64,000 nt of DNA from Rhizophagus irregularis (lineage: Eukaryota > Glomeromycota > Glomeromycetes > Glomerales > Glomeraceae): contig NC_089439.1 of NCBI RefSeq assembly GCF_026210795.1, positions 5,084,001 through 5,148,000 of the forward strand. The letters are read 5' to 3'. Each line of letters starts with the position of its first letter. The first letter of the stretch is position 1. The notes beneath the pieces were generated by a model. The model did not search any database, was not told the DNA's origin, and saw nothing but the letters and a program-made list of their open reading frames with translations. Positions 11,066-23,153 of the stretch are shown piece by piece. Made by a program: the position numbers and the translations under genes.

Positions 11066-11798
11066 TCATGAAAAGTATAATATTAGAAAGAATATGTTGC
11101 CGTGAAATTTGTCTTTTCTTACGATTCCATTGGAATTTAAGACCATTTCGTCCCATCGAATCACGTCACAGTCTTCATAAATGTAGCTTTTCTCACTATC
11201 TGAGAATGGATCATGATTAACTTTGCAGACTAAACAGAAGGAAACGGAAAGAACAAAAGAAGTTAATTTAAATTTTTTTTGATAAATAAATAAATAAGTC
11301 TATGGGTAATTAACTTACCAAGTGGATCCATACAATTTATTTTCTCCTCTTAAAATTAAAAAAATTAAAAATAACAATTGTTATTCTCGTTGAAATAAAT
11401 AAATAAATGAATAAATATTATCACTTTAATTAACATACTGTGAGGTTAGATTGTGGTGTTCTTTCATCAACTTCATTAAGAGTAGAAAGAATATGTTGCC
11501 GCGAAATTTGTCTTCTCGTACAATTCCATTGGTATTTAAGATTATTTCGTAAACGGAATTTACCATATTCTTTTTGAATTTCATATTGTAAAAGTTCCCA
11601 TCGAATCACATCACAATCATTTTGACGACTAACCCATTCATAAATGTAGTTTTTCTCACTATCTGTGAATGGACCATGGTTAACTTGGTTGACTAAACAG
11701 AATAAGAAAAGTTAATTTAAATTCTTTTAAAAAATAAGTAAATAAATAAATGGGATAATTAACTTACTAAGTGGCTCTAAATAATTTAAATAAATCAT
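11066..11798 (-). CDS. Shortened type A Myb-like gene, two repeat units, last one deleted
   Basis: Inferred exons are 11768-11798 (MIYLNYLEPL), 11439-11692, 11319-11346 (EKINCMDPL) and 11066-11229. Splice phases agree throughout. The first full unit reads GPFTDSEKNYIYEWVS, then VIRWELLQ, KEYGKFRLRNNLKYQWNCTR and a tail ending PQSNLT. In the last exon the sequence jumps after VIRW to a position near the LK.KWNR segment and is out of frame, so the second repeat loses its recognition half. A stop follows at 11066. I judge it a gene in decay; the first repeat could still be expressed. The 31-base first exon corresponds to the very end of a first Myb repeat (NYLEPL for the usual NYLNPK). Confidence 0.6.
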
Positions 11799-12929
11799 TT
11801 TCTCTTTTAATTAAAAAAAATTAAAGTATCATAACATCTATTTAACTAACTTGTAAATGGATTGATTTCGTTTAGTTGATTGATTTTGTTTATACAATTA
11901 CAGTTTCGAAATGAAAAACGTATTTTGTTGATAATTTATTTGTAAATGATTTAACGGAAAAATCGATAAATGATAATTTTTTTTCTAGTTTTTATTCCGA
12001 AGAAACTCAGACATGTGATCAAATTTTTCTGAAAAATTTTTTATAGTGTACCTCATATTAATAATAGTCAATAAAATTATAATAACAATATTTGGAAACT
12101 CTTAAATGAACTTATTGATTATATGTGGCGTAATCACCGAAAGGAAGAATGACTTTAATCAACGGTACAATCAAGGAACATAACAAATATTTCAGGTTTT
12201 TATTACTTTCATTACTTTCAATAATCAACTAGTAAATTATGAGTAATTCCTGAATGAGATTTTAATAGTCAGGTGGCTATTGAAAGTATATTCGGCTAGA
12301 AACCATAAATTTTTGAAATTAATTAAACTAATTATGAAAATTTATTACAAAAGTCATTTTCATCTACGTTGTTTAATAAATTATCGGTAATTTTTAATAA
12401 AATATCGACATTTAATAATTTGTACAAAATTACCAATATAAAAAATTAAAATTGAAAATATATAATATTCGACATATAGTACATAATTGATGATTATATT
12501 TATATATTTATTAATACTTCAATTTCACTTAACTCTTGTTTTCTAGAAAATCATCGTGGAAAATTTAGAAATACAACATAAAAAACAGTAAGTTAAAATA
12601 ATAGTATCGTCTAACATTAATTTAATATAAAAACAATTTAATTATTATGTTGGTTAATATCGCGCGCATTTTTTATCCTTCTCATTCAGATTGCTAAAAT
12701 TTAAAAATGTCTCAAGAAAATATTAAGGTGGTACTGAAATAAAATAATAAATAGTTATTGGGATGGCGGATCATTATTCAATCTGTTTATTATAAGTATT
12801 ATCCAAATGTTAACGCTAATAAAATTATTATCGTTTAAAAAGAATAAAAAGAATATAATGTTTAATCATGAACATAAATGACCAATCACAAAATGAACAT
12901 ATTATATATATTAATATAAAATCAAAATT
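11799..12929. other. Spacer of the Myb duplication, holds conserved upstream block
   Basis: There is no gene. A block at 12095-12190, about 300 bases upstream of the start at 11798, is nearly the same as 14500-14597, about 235-330 upstream of the start at 14266. Further on, 12350-12440 and 12615-12720 match the spacers at 60-140, 345-400 and 15080-15140. Confidence 0.5.
12095..12190 (-). promoter_or_regulatory. Conserved block upstream of Myb-like genes
   Basis: This stretch contains GGCGTAATCACCGAAA and GGTACAATCAAGGAACATAA. It is about 90 percent alike in the copy at 14500-14597, and parts recur at 15990-16020 and weakly at 1220-1290. Each copy lies a few hundred bases before a Myb-like start codon on the minus strand. 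It may be a shared promoter element or simply be carried along by segmental duplication. Confidence 0.4.
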
Positions 12930-13260
12930 AAAGCTATTTATACTTCCTCAGCTTTTTAATTAAGATTAGAAAGAACTTATGTACTAGGCTGCCGTGAAAT
13001 CGACTTCTCTTACGATTCCGTTGGTATTTAAGATCATTTCGCAAGTAGAATTTACCATAATCCACTAGAATATCTCTTTGTAAAATTTCCCATAAAATTT
13101 TTTTGTTGACTAATAACCCACTCATAAATAAACGTAGTTTTTCCCACCATCCGTCTGAGAAAGGCCATGATTAACTTGGTTGACTAAACAGAAAAAAAAG
13201 GAATGAATAAATAAATAAGTTTGTGAGTAATTAACTTACCAAGTGGATCTATTTCTCCTA
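12930..13260 (-). pseudogene. Decayed Myb-like second-repeat exon
   Basis: The minus strand shows the 31-base-type exon end (GATCCACTTG then GTAAGT, near 13235), the intron, and a second-repeat exon. The exon starts in frame (NQVNHG) but is soon out of frame, then regains WEILQRDILVDYGKFYLRND and KYQRNRKRS. Several small changes disrupt it, and the tail is short. It belongs to the same array as the copies at 11066-11798 and 13528-14266. Confidence 0.55.
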
Positions 13261-13527
13261 AAATCCTTTTCGATCTCATTATTGTTAAAATTTTTTTTTT
13301 TGGTCCAACATTTAATATTCAATTAAAATTTACTTCGTTAATTTACGGTCAAATAATAAAAATCGATCCAATAATATAATGAAATTTAAAAAAGTTCGAA
13401 AAAAATTTTATTATTTTAAATATTAAAAATATTAATTACATGTTTTGTCGTTATGTAAATAAAAAGTTTTTTAAATTTAATTTAAGTTAATTTTGAAGTT
13501 AGATTGTTATCATATTCATTGAAAAAG

Positions 13528-14266
13528 TTATAATATTAGAAAGAATATGTGCCGTGAAATTTCTCTTTTCTTACGATTCCATTTGGATTTAAGAGCATTT
13601 CGTAATTTACCATATTTTCTTTGAATTTCACTTTGTAAAAGTTCCCATCGAATCACGTCACAATCCTCATAAATGTAGCTTTTCTCACTATATGAGAATG
13701 GATCATGATTAACTTTGCAGACTAAACAGAAGGAAACGGAAAGAAAAGAAGTTAATTTAAATTTTTTTAGATAAATAAATAAATAAGTCTATGAGTAAAT
13801 TAACTTACCAGGTGGATCTATTTTCTCCTAAAAATTAAAAATAACAATCGTTATTATCGTTGAAATAAATAAATGAATGAATGAATAATATTATCACTTT
13901 AATTAACATACTGTGAGGTTAGATTGTGGTGTTCTTTCATCAACTTCATTAAGAGTAGAAAGTACTTTAGTATTACCGCATTGCCGCGAAATTTGTCTTC
14001 TCTTACGATTCCATTGGTATTTAAGATCATTTCGTAAACGGAATATACCAAAGATTTCTTGAATTTTTCTTTGTAAAAATTCCCATCGAATTACGTCACA
14101 ATCCTTTTGACTATTAACCCATTTATAAATGTAGTCTTTCTCACTATCTGAGAATGGGCCTTGGCTGACTAAACAGAATAAGAGAAGTTAATTTAATTTC
14201 TTTTAGAAAATAAATAAATGGTATAATTAACTTACTAAATGTTTCTAAATAATTTGTATATATCAT
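13528..14266 (-). CDS. Shortened type A Myb-like gene with two tandem repeats
   Basis: Four inferred exons, 14236-14266, 13912-14168, 13809-13827 and 13528-13721, join without stops or phase conflicts into 166 residues. Exon 1 (MIYTNYLETF) is the tip of a lost first Myb repeat. Exon 2 holds a full second repeat (FSDSEKDYIYKWVN, VIRWEFLQ, FRLRNDLKYQWNRKRR) and the tail ERTPQSNLT. Exon 3 is shortened to EKIDPP. Exon 4 holds another repeat lacking the EW segment (YIYEDCDVIRWELLQ, YGKLRNALKSKWNRKKR), ending HIFFLIL. The Trp-spaced three-helix pattern suggests DNA binding in the nucleus. The last exon, its 3' flank and the downstream sequence to about 13260 are almost the same as 51870-52324, showing a recent segmental copy. 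Confidence 0.65.
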
Positions 14267-15473
14267 TGTCTCTTTTTAACTAAAAAAAATAAAAGTATTA
14301 TAATTTCAATTTAACTAGCTTGTAAATGGATTAATTTCGTTTAGTTGATCGATTTTATTTATACAATTACAGTTTCGAAATGTAAATAAATACTTTAATA
14401 CTTTCTATTTATTTTGTTAATAATGATTTAACGGAAAAATGTAAGTTTAATATATCTCGTATTAATAATACTGTAGTCATTTGAACTCAATATAATGATT
14501 TTTGGAAACTCTTAAATGAACTTATTAATAATATGTGGCGTAATCACCGAAAAGGAAGAATGGCTTTCAATCGATGGTACAATCAAGGAACATAACATAT
14601 TTGTGTGATATATTAAAAACAAGTTTGTTATTTTAATAAATAAACGAAATTATAGTAACTCATGAATGAGATTTACAGTACATATAATAGAGTACAAAGT
14701 CAGATGACAAGGAAAGTATACCGACTAAAATAATTGTAGAAACCATAAATTTTTCAATAATTATTATAATTATTTTTGCGTTATAACAATTTACAAAGTT
14801 AAAAATATATACATATTACCCAGGTGCAATAATATTTTGATTTATTATAATAAACAACGTTGCCTGATATATATGAAAATATTAACATTAGTTTGTACCA
14901 AGTAAAAATTACAATCATAAAAAAAAATTGAAAATTGAAAATAAATAATACCGACATCATCGACGATATTAACTTCAACTTCGCTTTATAAAGTTAATCC
15001 TTTTTTGTTTTCTAAGAAAATGGAAAGTTAAAATAATATGTATTATCATACATCTAACTTCACTAATTTAATCTTTAATAAAAAATAAATTTTGTATTAG
15101 TGAAATTTCGCGTTTTTTACCCCTCTCATTCATATTGCGAGAATTTAAAATTTAAAATATCTAAAGAAAATTGATATATTATGATGGTACCAAAATATAA
15201 TAATCTTTAATCCAAATTTAATTAATGAAATTTTATCCGGATATCCGTTTGTTACAATTATCCGTTGGGGTTTACCCGATAGCTTATTCAGTTATATAAA
15301 CGGATATCCGGATCTATTCGGATCGGATATCAGGATAAACACTAATAAAAATTAAAAAAAATAAATCAAAATATTGCTCAATCACCAAACATAAAAGGCC
15401 AGAGATATCTATAAATTGAAGTAAAATCAAAGATTAAAATTATTTATCCGTTATATTGAAGATAATTATAATG
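14267..15473. other. Spacer of the Myb duplication with upstream block and CCGGAT-rich patch
   Basis: No gene is seen. It holds the second copy of the conserved upstream block (14500-14597), spacer repeats near 14860-14960 and 15080-15140, and at about 15230-15350 a cluster of ATCCGGATATCCG and GGATCGG words in both orientations. The cluster resembles the subterminal parts of the hAT-like element at 56129-56997 and may be a remnant of a relative. Confidence 0.4.
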
Positions 15474-15776
15474 TTATTTCGTCAGTAGATTTCCGTGAAA
15501 TATATCTCCTCCTACAATTCCATGATCATTTCTCAGCCGGAATTTACCAAAATTGTTTTGAATTTCTATTTGTAAAAATTCCCATCGAATCGCGTCACAA
15601 TTCTTTGTTCGATTATTAGCCCATTCATAAATGTAGTTTTTCTCATCATCTGAGAAAGGACCATGATTAACTTGTCTGACTAAACAAAGAAGTTGATTTA
15701 AATTTTATTACTTTTTTTTTATGAAACAAATATAAATTAACTTACTAAGTGGCTCTTTATATTTTATTTCTTTCTC
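15474..15776 (-). pseudogene. Myb-like second-repeat copy with deleted recognition helix
   Basis: Two exons are recognisable, 15746-15776 (ending in KYKEPL) and 15474-15679. The second begins well (GPFSDDEKNYIYEWANN, IRWEFLQIEIQNNFGKFRLR). It then lacks the LKYQ codons and runs out of frame through what should be WNCRRR, stopping at 15474. No start codon is found in the first exon. It may be a dead copy or the 3' end of a longer gene. Confidence 0.55.
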
Positions 15777-17263
15777 CTAAAAATTAAAAATAACGATCGT
15801 TACATTCGTTATATTCGTTGAAATATCAGAAAGAGTTAATAGTAGTCCTCACAAGGTTTTAAAGGCATACATATGAATTAATATTATCAATCTTCATTTC
15901 GTTCATTTTTCACAGAACGAACATCGGAAAAAAAAAATCCTTAGATAATATAAAAGATTGAACTAATTTAAATTTGCTTCAAAACATAACTGATCATGGC
16001 GTAATCATCGAAAAAGGAAGGTCATATTGAAGCATTTTGACATTCCAAGTCCCTTCCAATCTTCCAAATGCATATCACTAGTTTTTAAATGGAACACCAA
16101 ATATTTTGTGTTTTTATTGTTATAATACCCGTTTTATTCCGTGATTCCGTGTTTCTCCGTAAATATAGAATTTATAATTTAAGCACCACGGAAGAAAGTC
16201 AAATTTATACATTCATTCTAAAAAATTTTTTATAAATTTCTTATATATAATTTTTGCGCTTAATATTAATAGAATTAAGTATATTCTTATCTGTTATACG
16301 TTTGGACCAATTACGATATGTCATACTTAACAAATAGTTATATTTTTAAAAACTATGAGTGACAATTTGTAATTTGTACATTATTTTATAGACATGACGC
16401 AGCGTGCAACCGGTTACGTTTCGCTTGGATAATAAAAAAAAATTTAAAATTAAACCAATAAATATATCATATAATTTATTAAATGAGACAGCATAAAATC
16501 ATATGTGACGAAATATAATATACTAAAAAAAAATACGTAATACAGTTAATCACGTTATTCACGCTAAATCACGGTATTATATACTATACAGAAACAACTT
16601 CAGTTGATTGCTGTTAAAGAAAATTTCGAACTGTTGCCTCTATTGCAACAAAATTAAGAGACTTTCAACTAAAAGAAAAAGAAGGGAATGCAAAAGCTGT
16701 TAATTAATGAAATAAAATAATAGTAACCTAATTATTTAAATTATTTTCTTACTTCGTATAACGAAAAGAAATCCCAAATAGAAATTCAAGAAAGAAATCA
16801 TATATTTTTTTTGTAATTACGTTCATACAATTATAAAATAATCCATGTGACAACATTCCTCATTTGCTTCATAAGATTTTTTTTTTTTTAGTAATATTAA
16901 AACAAGAATATCTCTCATCTTAAAAGATAGGTAAAATTTTCTGACACATTTTCAATCAATTATTATTATTATTATATTACGAATAATACATCATCTAACT
17001 TGTACGTTGTGTAGATTGTGTAGATTGTTCGGAATTCCACATATTTTTGATTTTATTAGTAGATGAATGTTACCAAAAATGATACAGTACTCATACCATG
17101 TTGACAAAATTTCCAATGAATGGTAATGAATGGTACAATCGACTGGTTCCAGTTCCAACCCAGTAATCAATGTATAGTACCTTTTCTCATCATTAGAAAA
17201 ACATCATGATTTACCGTTAATGAAGAAGGAGGATGATCAACTGTTCAAGAAGAAAGAAATAAA
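15777..17263. other. Intergenic
   Basis: AT-rich, with no gene I can support. A fragment of the conserved upstream block (GGCGTAATCATCGAAAA) lies near 15990-16010. At 16390-16435 a less AT-rich patch (ACGCAGCGTGCAACCGGTTA) stands out but resembles nothing I recognise. Confidence 0.3.
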
Positions 17264-17430
17264 GGATTACATACTATAAAAATATTACGTACGACGAAGA
17301 ATTACATACTATAAAAATATTACGTACGACGAAGAATTACATATTATAAAATAATACGTACGACAAAGAATTACATATTATAAAAATAATACGTACGGCG
17401 AAGAATTACATATTATAAAAATATTACGTT
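17264..17430. repeat. 35-bp minisatellite, about 4.7 copies
   Basis: The unit begins GAAGAATTACATACTATAAA and ends in ATTACGTACGAC. It is repeated head to tail nearly five times with a few substitutions and a one-base length change. Each unit carries the palindrome TACGTA. There is no coding content. Confidence 0.9.
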
Positions 17431-18617
17431 TACGATAAAAAAAAGATTACGATAAAATTACGATAACGGATTGGCTCGAGCGACAAAGATGGGATTTTAC
17501 AGAACGCAAATTTGCCTAGCCGTAAATGGAATCAATTTAGCATAAAGATCTTTAAGATGTTCACCACTTTTTTCATATAACTTTTAATAATTTTCTTAAT
17601 AATTAAAATAATATATAAGACTCGCTAATAGATGACCCATTTTTCTTTTTTAAAGAAGGAAAAAAGAAATAATTATATATGCTAAAAAAAACATATGTTA
17701 AAGTTCATTAATATATAAATTTCGTAAAAGAATCTTTTTAATACGTTACTCACTTAATATACATATAAAGAAATTGGTGTTACATAATACATTATTTCAA
17801 TATAACATATATGAAAAAGTAAAAAACGAATCGATATTCTCTTTAGTTAGCACGTTGAGAGCACGTTCAATAAGTTCAATTAAAGTTAAAATATTTGTAA
17901 TTGGAACACATAATTCATTGATATCGATAAAAATCCGACATATACAGTATTATTGTCCATTGACGATTTGATGAAAATTTGTTTGTACGAAGTATTTATT
18001 GATCATATGATGTTCTATTGATGTTCTACAAATAAAAACATGATCATGAGACTCAATCTCATGAACAAAATTACTACGGTTAATAAATTTTCAACGTGAA
18101 AGGACCCCAAATTTACGGGAACAATAACAATTTTAGTATAGAGCTACTCGACTTGCATCCTTGTATTCTGTTTACAGATCATAAGATCAAATTATCACGA
18201 TAATTTTAATTATATATAACCCTCAACCTCAGACTCGTTAATATAAAATTCGTCCATCATGAACAAACTATAAACTTACCCAAATTACCCAAAATCCATC
18301 GTCAAAAATTCACTGCAAAAAAATAATAATATATATACTTGAATGTTTTTATTGAAAGAATTAATTATCTCTATATACAAATACAAATGTTTTTTTTTTT
18401 TTTTTGTCAGGTATAACCTTTCTATAGATTTTTTTTTGTTTTTTTCTTAAATACATACCACCAAAAAAGAAGTATACCAAAGAAGAAAAATATGAAAAAG
18501 AAAAGTGTGAAAATGAAAAGTATGATGAAGATGATCATGAATAACATCATATGTTACATAAAAATAAATAAGAAAAAATATATATATATAATTACAACAA
18601 ATATATTCTTAACCCGT
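17431..18617. other. Intergenic
   Basis: No gene or clear repeat is seen, apart from T runs near 18390-18440. This is the 3' side of the Myb-like gene that ends at 18618. Confidence 0.3.
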
Positions 18618-19483
18618 CTATATGTTGGGCGGTAATTCGGGTAATTTGGGTTCTTGTATCAAACTTGGATATAAAGTAGGTAAGGCAGAAAGATTCTGCT
18701 GGTAATGAAGAAGCCGTGGAAGGGCCAGAGAGTCATTATGATAATAATTAAAGATATTAGAAATGTTAGGTAACGGCTCTCTGTTTTGAGGTTGATATTG
18801 ACTAAAAAGGTAAGAATGAGTGGTGGGAGTGGTGGGAATGGAAATGTCGATAGTTTCAGGCGGAGATGGAATAACAATGCCATTATTCGTCCCCTTTTTA
18901 CTTCTTTGTTTTGAATAGTAGTAGTTTTTTAATTTATTTTCAGATCGAAAAGGTCCAAATTGATTCTTCAAATCTTGCCGTAGTTTTTTCCATACAATTC
19001 CTCCATCTTCACTTTTATGGAGTGAAATCCAATCATCAATATATATTTTTTCTTTATCATCTAGATTTTCTTGACACACTTTGGAAGGAAGAAGAAATAA
19101 TTTTAAAAGCTTTATTAAGAAAAAAAAAAAAGATATTATTTACCATCAGGGTCCAGATAATTACGCCAAAAATGACATAGTTGACGAGCATTGTATGGAT
19201 CACCTTGTTTTCGAATAGAATTGATACTATCAGATATTTTTACAAATGGATTACGACATCCATTGCGTTTCAATTCGATCATTTGATCCAAAAAAGTTTT
19301 TTTCTATAAAATAATTTAATTTTAATGAAATTAGCGTATGGATCTACAAGAATTTTTTTGTCAAAAAAAGGCTAGATTTCAAGAAAAAATACGAGGACTT
19401 AAATCTACTTGGCGAAAAAATATAATAATAACTATTATAATAATAGTTACAATAATAACATATAATACATAATAATAATAATA

Positions 19484-19515
<32 letters not shown>

Positions 19516-19786
19516 AATAATAATAGTTCACTAGTAAAAAATAAGCAGCCCAAGATTTTTTTTTTATATTTTGGATGGACAGATAAACATTATGTAATGC
19601 TCTCAAAATTTATATAATACTTCTATTTATTTTTTATTTTTTCTTTTGCCCTGATGACTAAGAAATGACTAAGAAAGGTTTGTAATTTCATATATGTTTC
19701 ATATATGTGATGGATGATTATTAACTTATTAATAAAATTTCATTTTCCTTCTTACTTACTTCTTTTTCAGATAGAACTACTTTCAT
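18618..19786 (-). CDS. Type B two-repeat Myb/SANT-like protein
   Basis: Three exons: 19760-19786 (MKVVLSEKE), 19144-19303 and 18618-19078, joining in phase into about 214 residues. Exon 2 encodes a first Myb-like repeat of 53 residues (LDQMIELKRNGCRNPFVKI ... ARQLCHFWRNYLDPD). Exon 3 starts VCQENLDDKEK and encodes the second repeat (IYIDDWISLH, IVWKKLRQDLKNQFGPFRSE, NYYYSKQR). A Pro-, Ser- and Tyr-rich tail follows, with short LPNISNIF and LPTLYPS motifs. Expected to act as a nuclear DNA-binding protein, with the tail as a possible interaction region. The same exon layout recurs at 23154, 40244 and 43997. It is intact by inspection. Confidence 0.8.
19470..19534. repeat. ATA/ATG trinucleotide microsatellite
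   Basis: A run of ATA triplets passes into about ten ATG triplets and back to ATA. It lies in the first intron of the type B gene at 18618-19786, so it does not affect the protein. Confidence 0.9.
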
Positions 19787-22700
19787 GTTTATTATTTCAA
19801 AGAGAGAGATTATTGTTTTTTAATGATAATAAGCGAGTGTGAATTAAGAGAGAAAAATTTGCTAACCAAAATTAATAATAATAAATGGGGTTTTTTTTAA
19901 AAAAAAAGAATAATCTTTGGTGATTCCAAAGTACTTATATTGTTAGCTTATCGTAACTTTTTTTAGATTCCCACGAATAATATTTGAAATATATAGCTTT
20001 TTTGGTTGTTGCACGAAAACACTTTAAAAATAAAAACCAGTTTAGAGATTCCAAAAATGGGACCGATTAAAAGGGCACACTACTTTTATAATATTATTAT
20101 GTCAAAACTTTTTTTGATTTATTTTAATAATTTAAAATTTATGTATCAAAAGACGTTTACATTATAAGGTGTGGCGTAAATGTTTTGGTAGCATTTTTTA
20201 CTAGAATGTTTAGAATGTTTAGAACAGGAATGTAATCCAGAATTCTACTTTTTTTACGCAGTATTAATTTTATAATATATTCGGTCGAAAGCCAAATTTA
20301 GTCATAATGAAATTGACACACGTAAATGATAATCTTGTATTACTTAAACAACTTATTGCGGGTAAACAATAAAAAAAACACTGCGGTTGATTGATTAATA
20401 GCACCATCAAAATCTTTTTTTGTTTTACTATAAATATTTTAATATAAACATAAATTTTTCGTTCAACAAATAATTAAAAATTGCATCATACAATTAAATA
20501 TTATAAAAAGAATTATTTAATGAATGGTGAATAAAAATGAACATTAATTTTCACCAAAATAATATAAATTACGTTTATCATAAAAAAAAATATATACATT
20601 TATAACGTTATTCTCTCCCCAAAAAAATAAATTGAATAGCATTTATTGCATAAACAAAAAAAATTCTTTTTTTTTTAAAAAAAAAAGATACAATAAAACG
20701 GGATATAATCAGGTATAATAAAAAAGTGTTACAAAGAACTTTGGGGGAAGAACCCACTTTTTTCTCCTTTGAATACCATTTAATTTTTTTTTTTAGATAA
20801 CTCCCTAGAAATAAATACTATTTAATTTCTTTTTTTTTTTTTTACAAAAAAAAACATCGAATTTTTGTTGTCTCCATACTTTGTCCCCTTTATAATCCAA
20901 AAATAATTAAATTTATATTAATAATAATAATCTCTTTAATTTTCTATTCTATTAGTTTAAAAAAAATTGATCATAAAAGCTCCTTTTTCCTTTTTTAAAA
21001 AAATTCAATGTTTTTTTTTCTAATTAGAAATCACGGTTTCTCAAATTTCAAACTTTCCATTTTCCTTTCATTCAGATATGTTTTGAGAATACGCCATTTT
21101 GAAAACGGATAAGTAAAATTCTATTTTTTTCTTTACAATAAAATCTCTTTTTTTTTTTTTCTTTTAAAAGAAAAAAAAAAAGATTTTGTTGATTTTAAAT
21201 TAATAAAAACTGAAATAAGATTTATTGAAATGTTTTTCTACTATAAAAAGGAAACAAGAAAAAGAATACATTATGAGTCATTGAATTTTCATTTTTGTAT
21301 AGGAACAGTGTCATTATTTAGTTGCCTTATTGGATTATGTAAACTTGTATCATTTGTTTGCGTTACCGGCTAAATTCCATTCTTTAAGATTTTCAAAGGG
21401 CTGATTTTCATTCACTGATTTCTTTATTTGTTTAGCATGAATGAATTATTTGATTAGGATTTAAAGTTAAAGCACAGTACAACTGAAATCATTTAATTCA
21501 TGCATTTAATGCATTCCATCTTTTGAATCAATCACGACAAATGATCTTATTAGTGGATGTGGCTCAAGAGTTTCAAGCCACATTTCATAGGTAATGATTT
21601 ACAAGATCATGTGATTTTCTGTACTTTGCAATTTCTTGGACCATCATCTGGATTATAGTTATAAGAAAATTGATGTTTGAACAATCTATTAAAAGGTAAG
21701 AGGAAAAGAGGTTGTGTACGGTCATAGGGTGAAGTAATTAAGTGTTAGATAACTCCGCCGGCTCGCTTATCGTCCGAGTATATTGTTCATAAATCTCTCA
21801 TTTCCGCATCTTTCTCCATTAAAATACAGTGTACGGTAGTGTTGGTCTCCGTAAATATTTGTAAGTCCAAAAGTCAAGTAAATATAATGGTTGTAAATCA
21901 AAATTACCACCTTTTAATAGTGTATGCCAATTTACAGCTTACGTTTATAATATCACAACCGCTAAAGTTTGTAATTCGATATATAATAATCGTTACTTAC
22001 GGCAACCAACTTTAGGTACGGTATTTAATACATCTAAAGACACATGCATAATCATAAATTCGAAATTTGTTTCGTGTTTCGGTGTCAGATTTTCGATTTT
22101 TAAAGTAGTAAACAGAACTATACCAATATGTATAAAGTATTTTTATGAACTTGATTCTAACTTTCATAAATGATCTCAAAGCAATAAAATTTTTAATCTC
22201 AATATTTTGAAAGTATATATACTCGAAGCAAATGAATGCTTAAAAAGAGAATTTCATTACTATTGGGTAGTTATATATGAAAAATTCATTTGAACTATTA
22301 TGATACTTCATTTAATCATTTATGTTACATTGATATAACGGATTTAACAGATTCGAAGTTGAAATTTAGGATTTCAATATCAGCACGAAGCATTAAAAAT
22401 CCGATATATTAAACCGATATATCATCAAAATAGAAAGTTTTAACCATATATATATTGATAAATGCTTTTCTAAAATGAGCAATTATAAAGTCGAAAGCAA
22501 TAGATTAGAAGATAGGAATTATAAGAAGCCGTGTTATTTGAATTGACCTCTTTTTAACTTTCCTAATTTGTGCTATTCTATTTACTTTCTACCTTTTACT
22601 CGTGCATCCCTTATGATTTTTTTCACGCATAAATATTAATAGTTTTAATGATTTCAAGCCATTGGCGTCTTTTAAAAAAACTTTTTATATTAATTTTTCG

Positions 22701-23153
22701 AGTCTTATGACCTCGGTTATCGTTTTCAGAGATTTCTTTTTTAAGATTTAATGCACATTCATTATTTATAATATTCATAATTTGTTATTATCAATAAACA
22801 TTGATGATTACCTCATTTCGATTATAATCAGCCAATAATTGTCAATTTAGGTATATTGTGATAGTTATTGTGACCTGTTTATATATCATAAGACCAAAAC
22901 TTTTTTAATATAAATATGATATGAATTTTTAAAAAACAGCATTTTGTATATACTCTTGCGTATAAGTAATTAAATAAATAATATTAATGTTTCCTAAGAA
23001 AAAGTATGTACAAAAAAATTTAAGTTTTTATTTTTTTTTTACTTTTTGGATGAATAATTTTATGTAATGCTATTATTATTATTATTACTATTATTGTTAT
23101 TATTATTATAAGTTTATAACTACTAGTAGTGGTAAAATTAATTACGATATACT
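19787..23153. other. Long gene-poor AT-rich stretch
   Basis: I looked on both strands and find no gene, transposon or RNA I can support in these 3.4 kb. There are many A/T homopolymers (20640-21180). The stretch around 21700-21800 is less AT-rich (CTCCGCCGGCTCGC) but has no recognisable coding pattern. A TTA/ATA triplet run lies near 23070-23110. Confidence 0.4.

Noticed and set aside
19344-19606. Ser- or His-repeat frames on the minus strand
   Set aside because: They are translations of the ATG triplet repeat in an intron.
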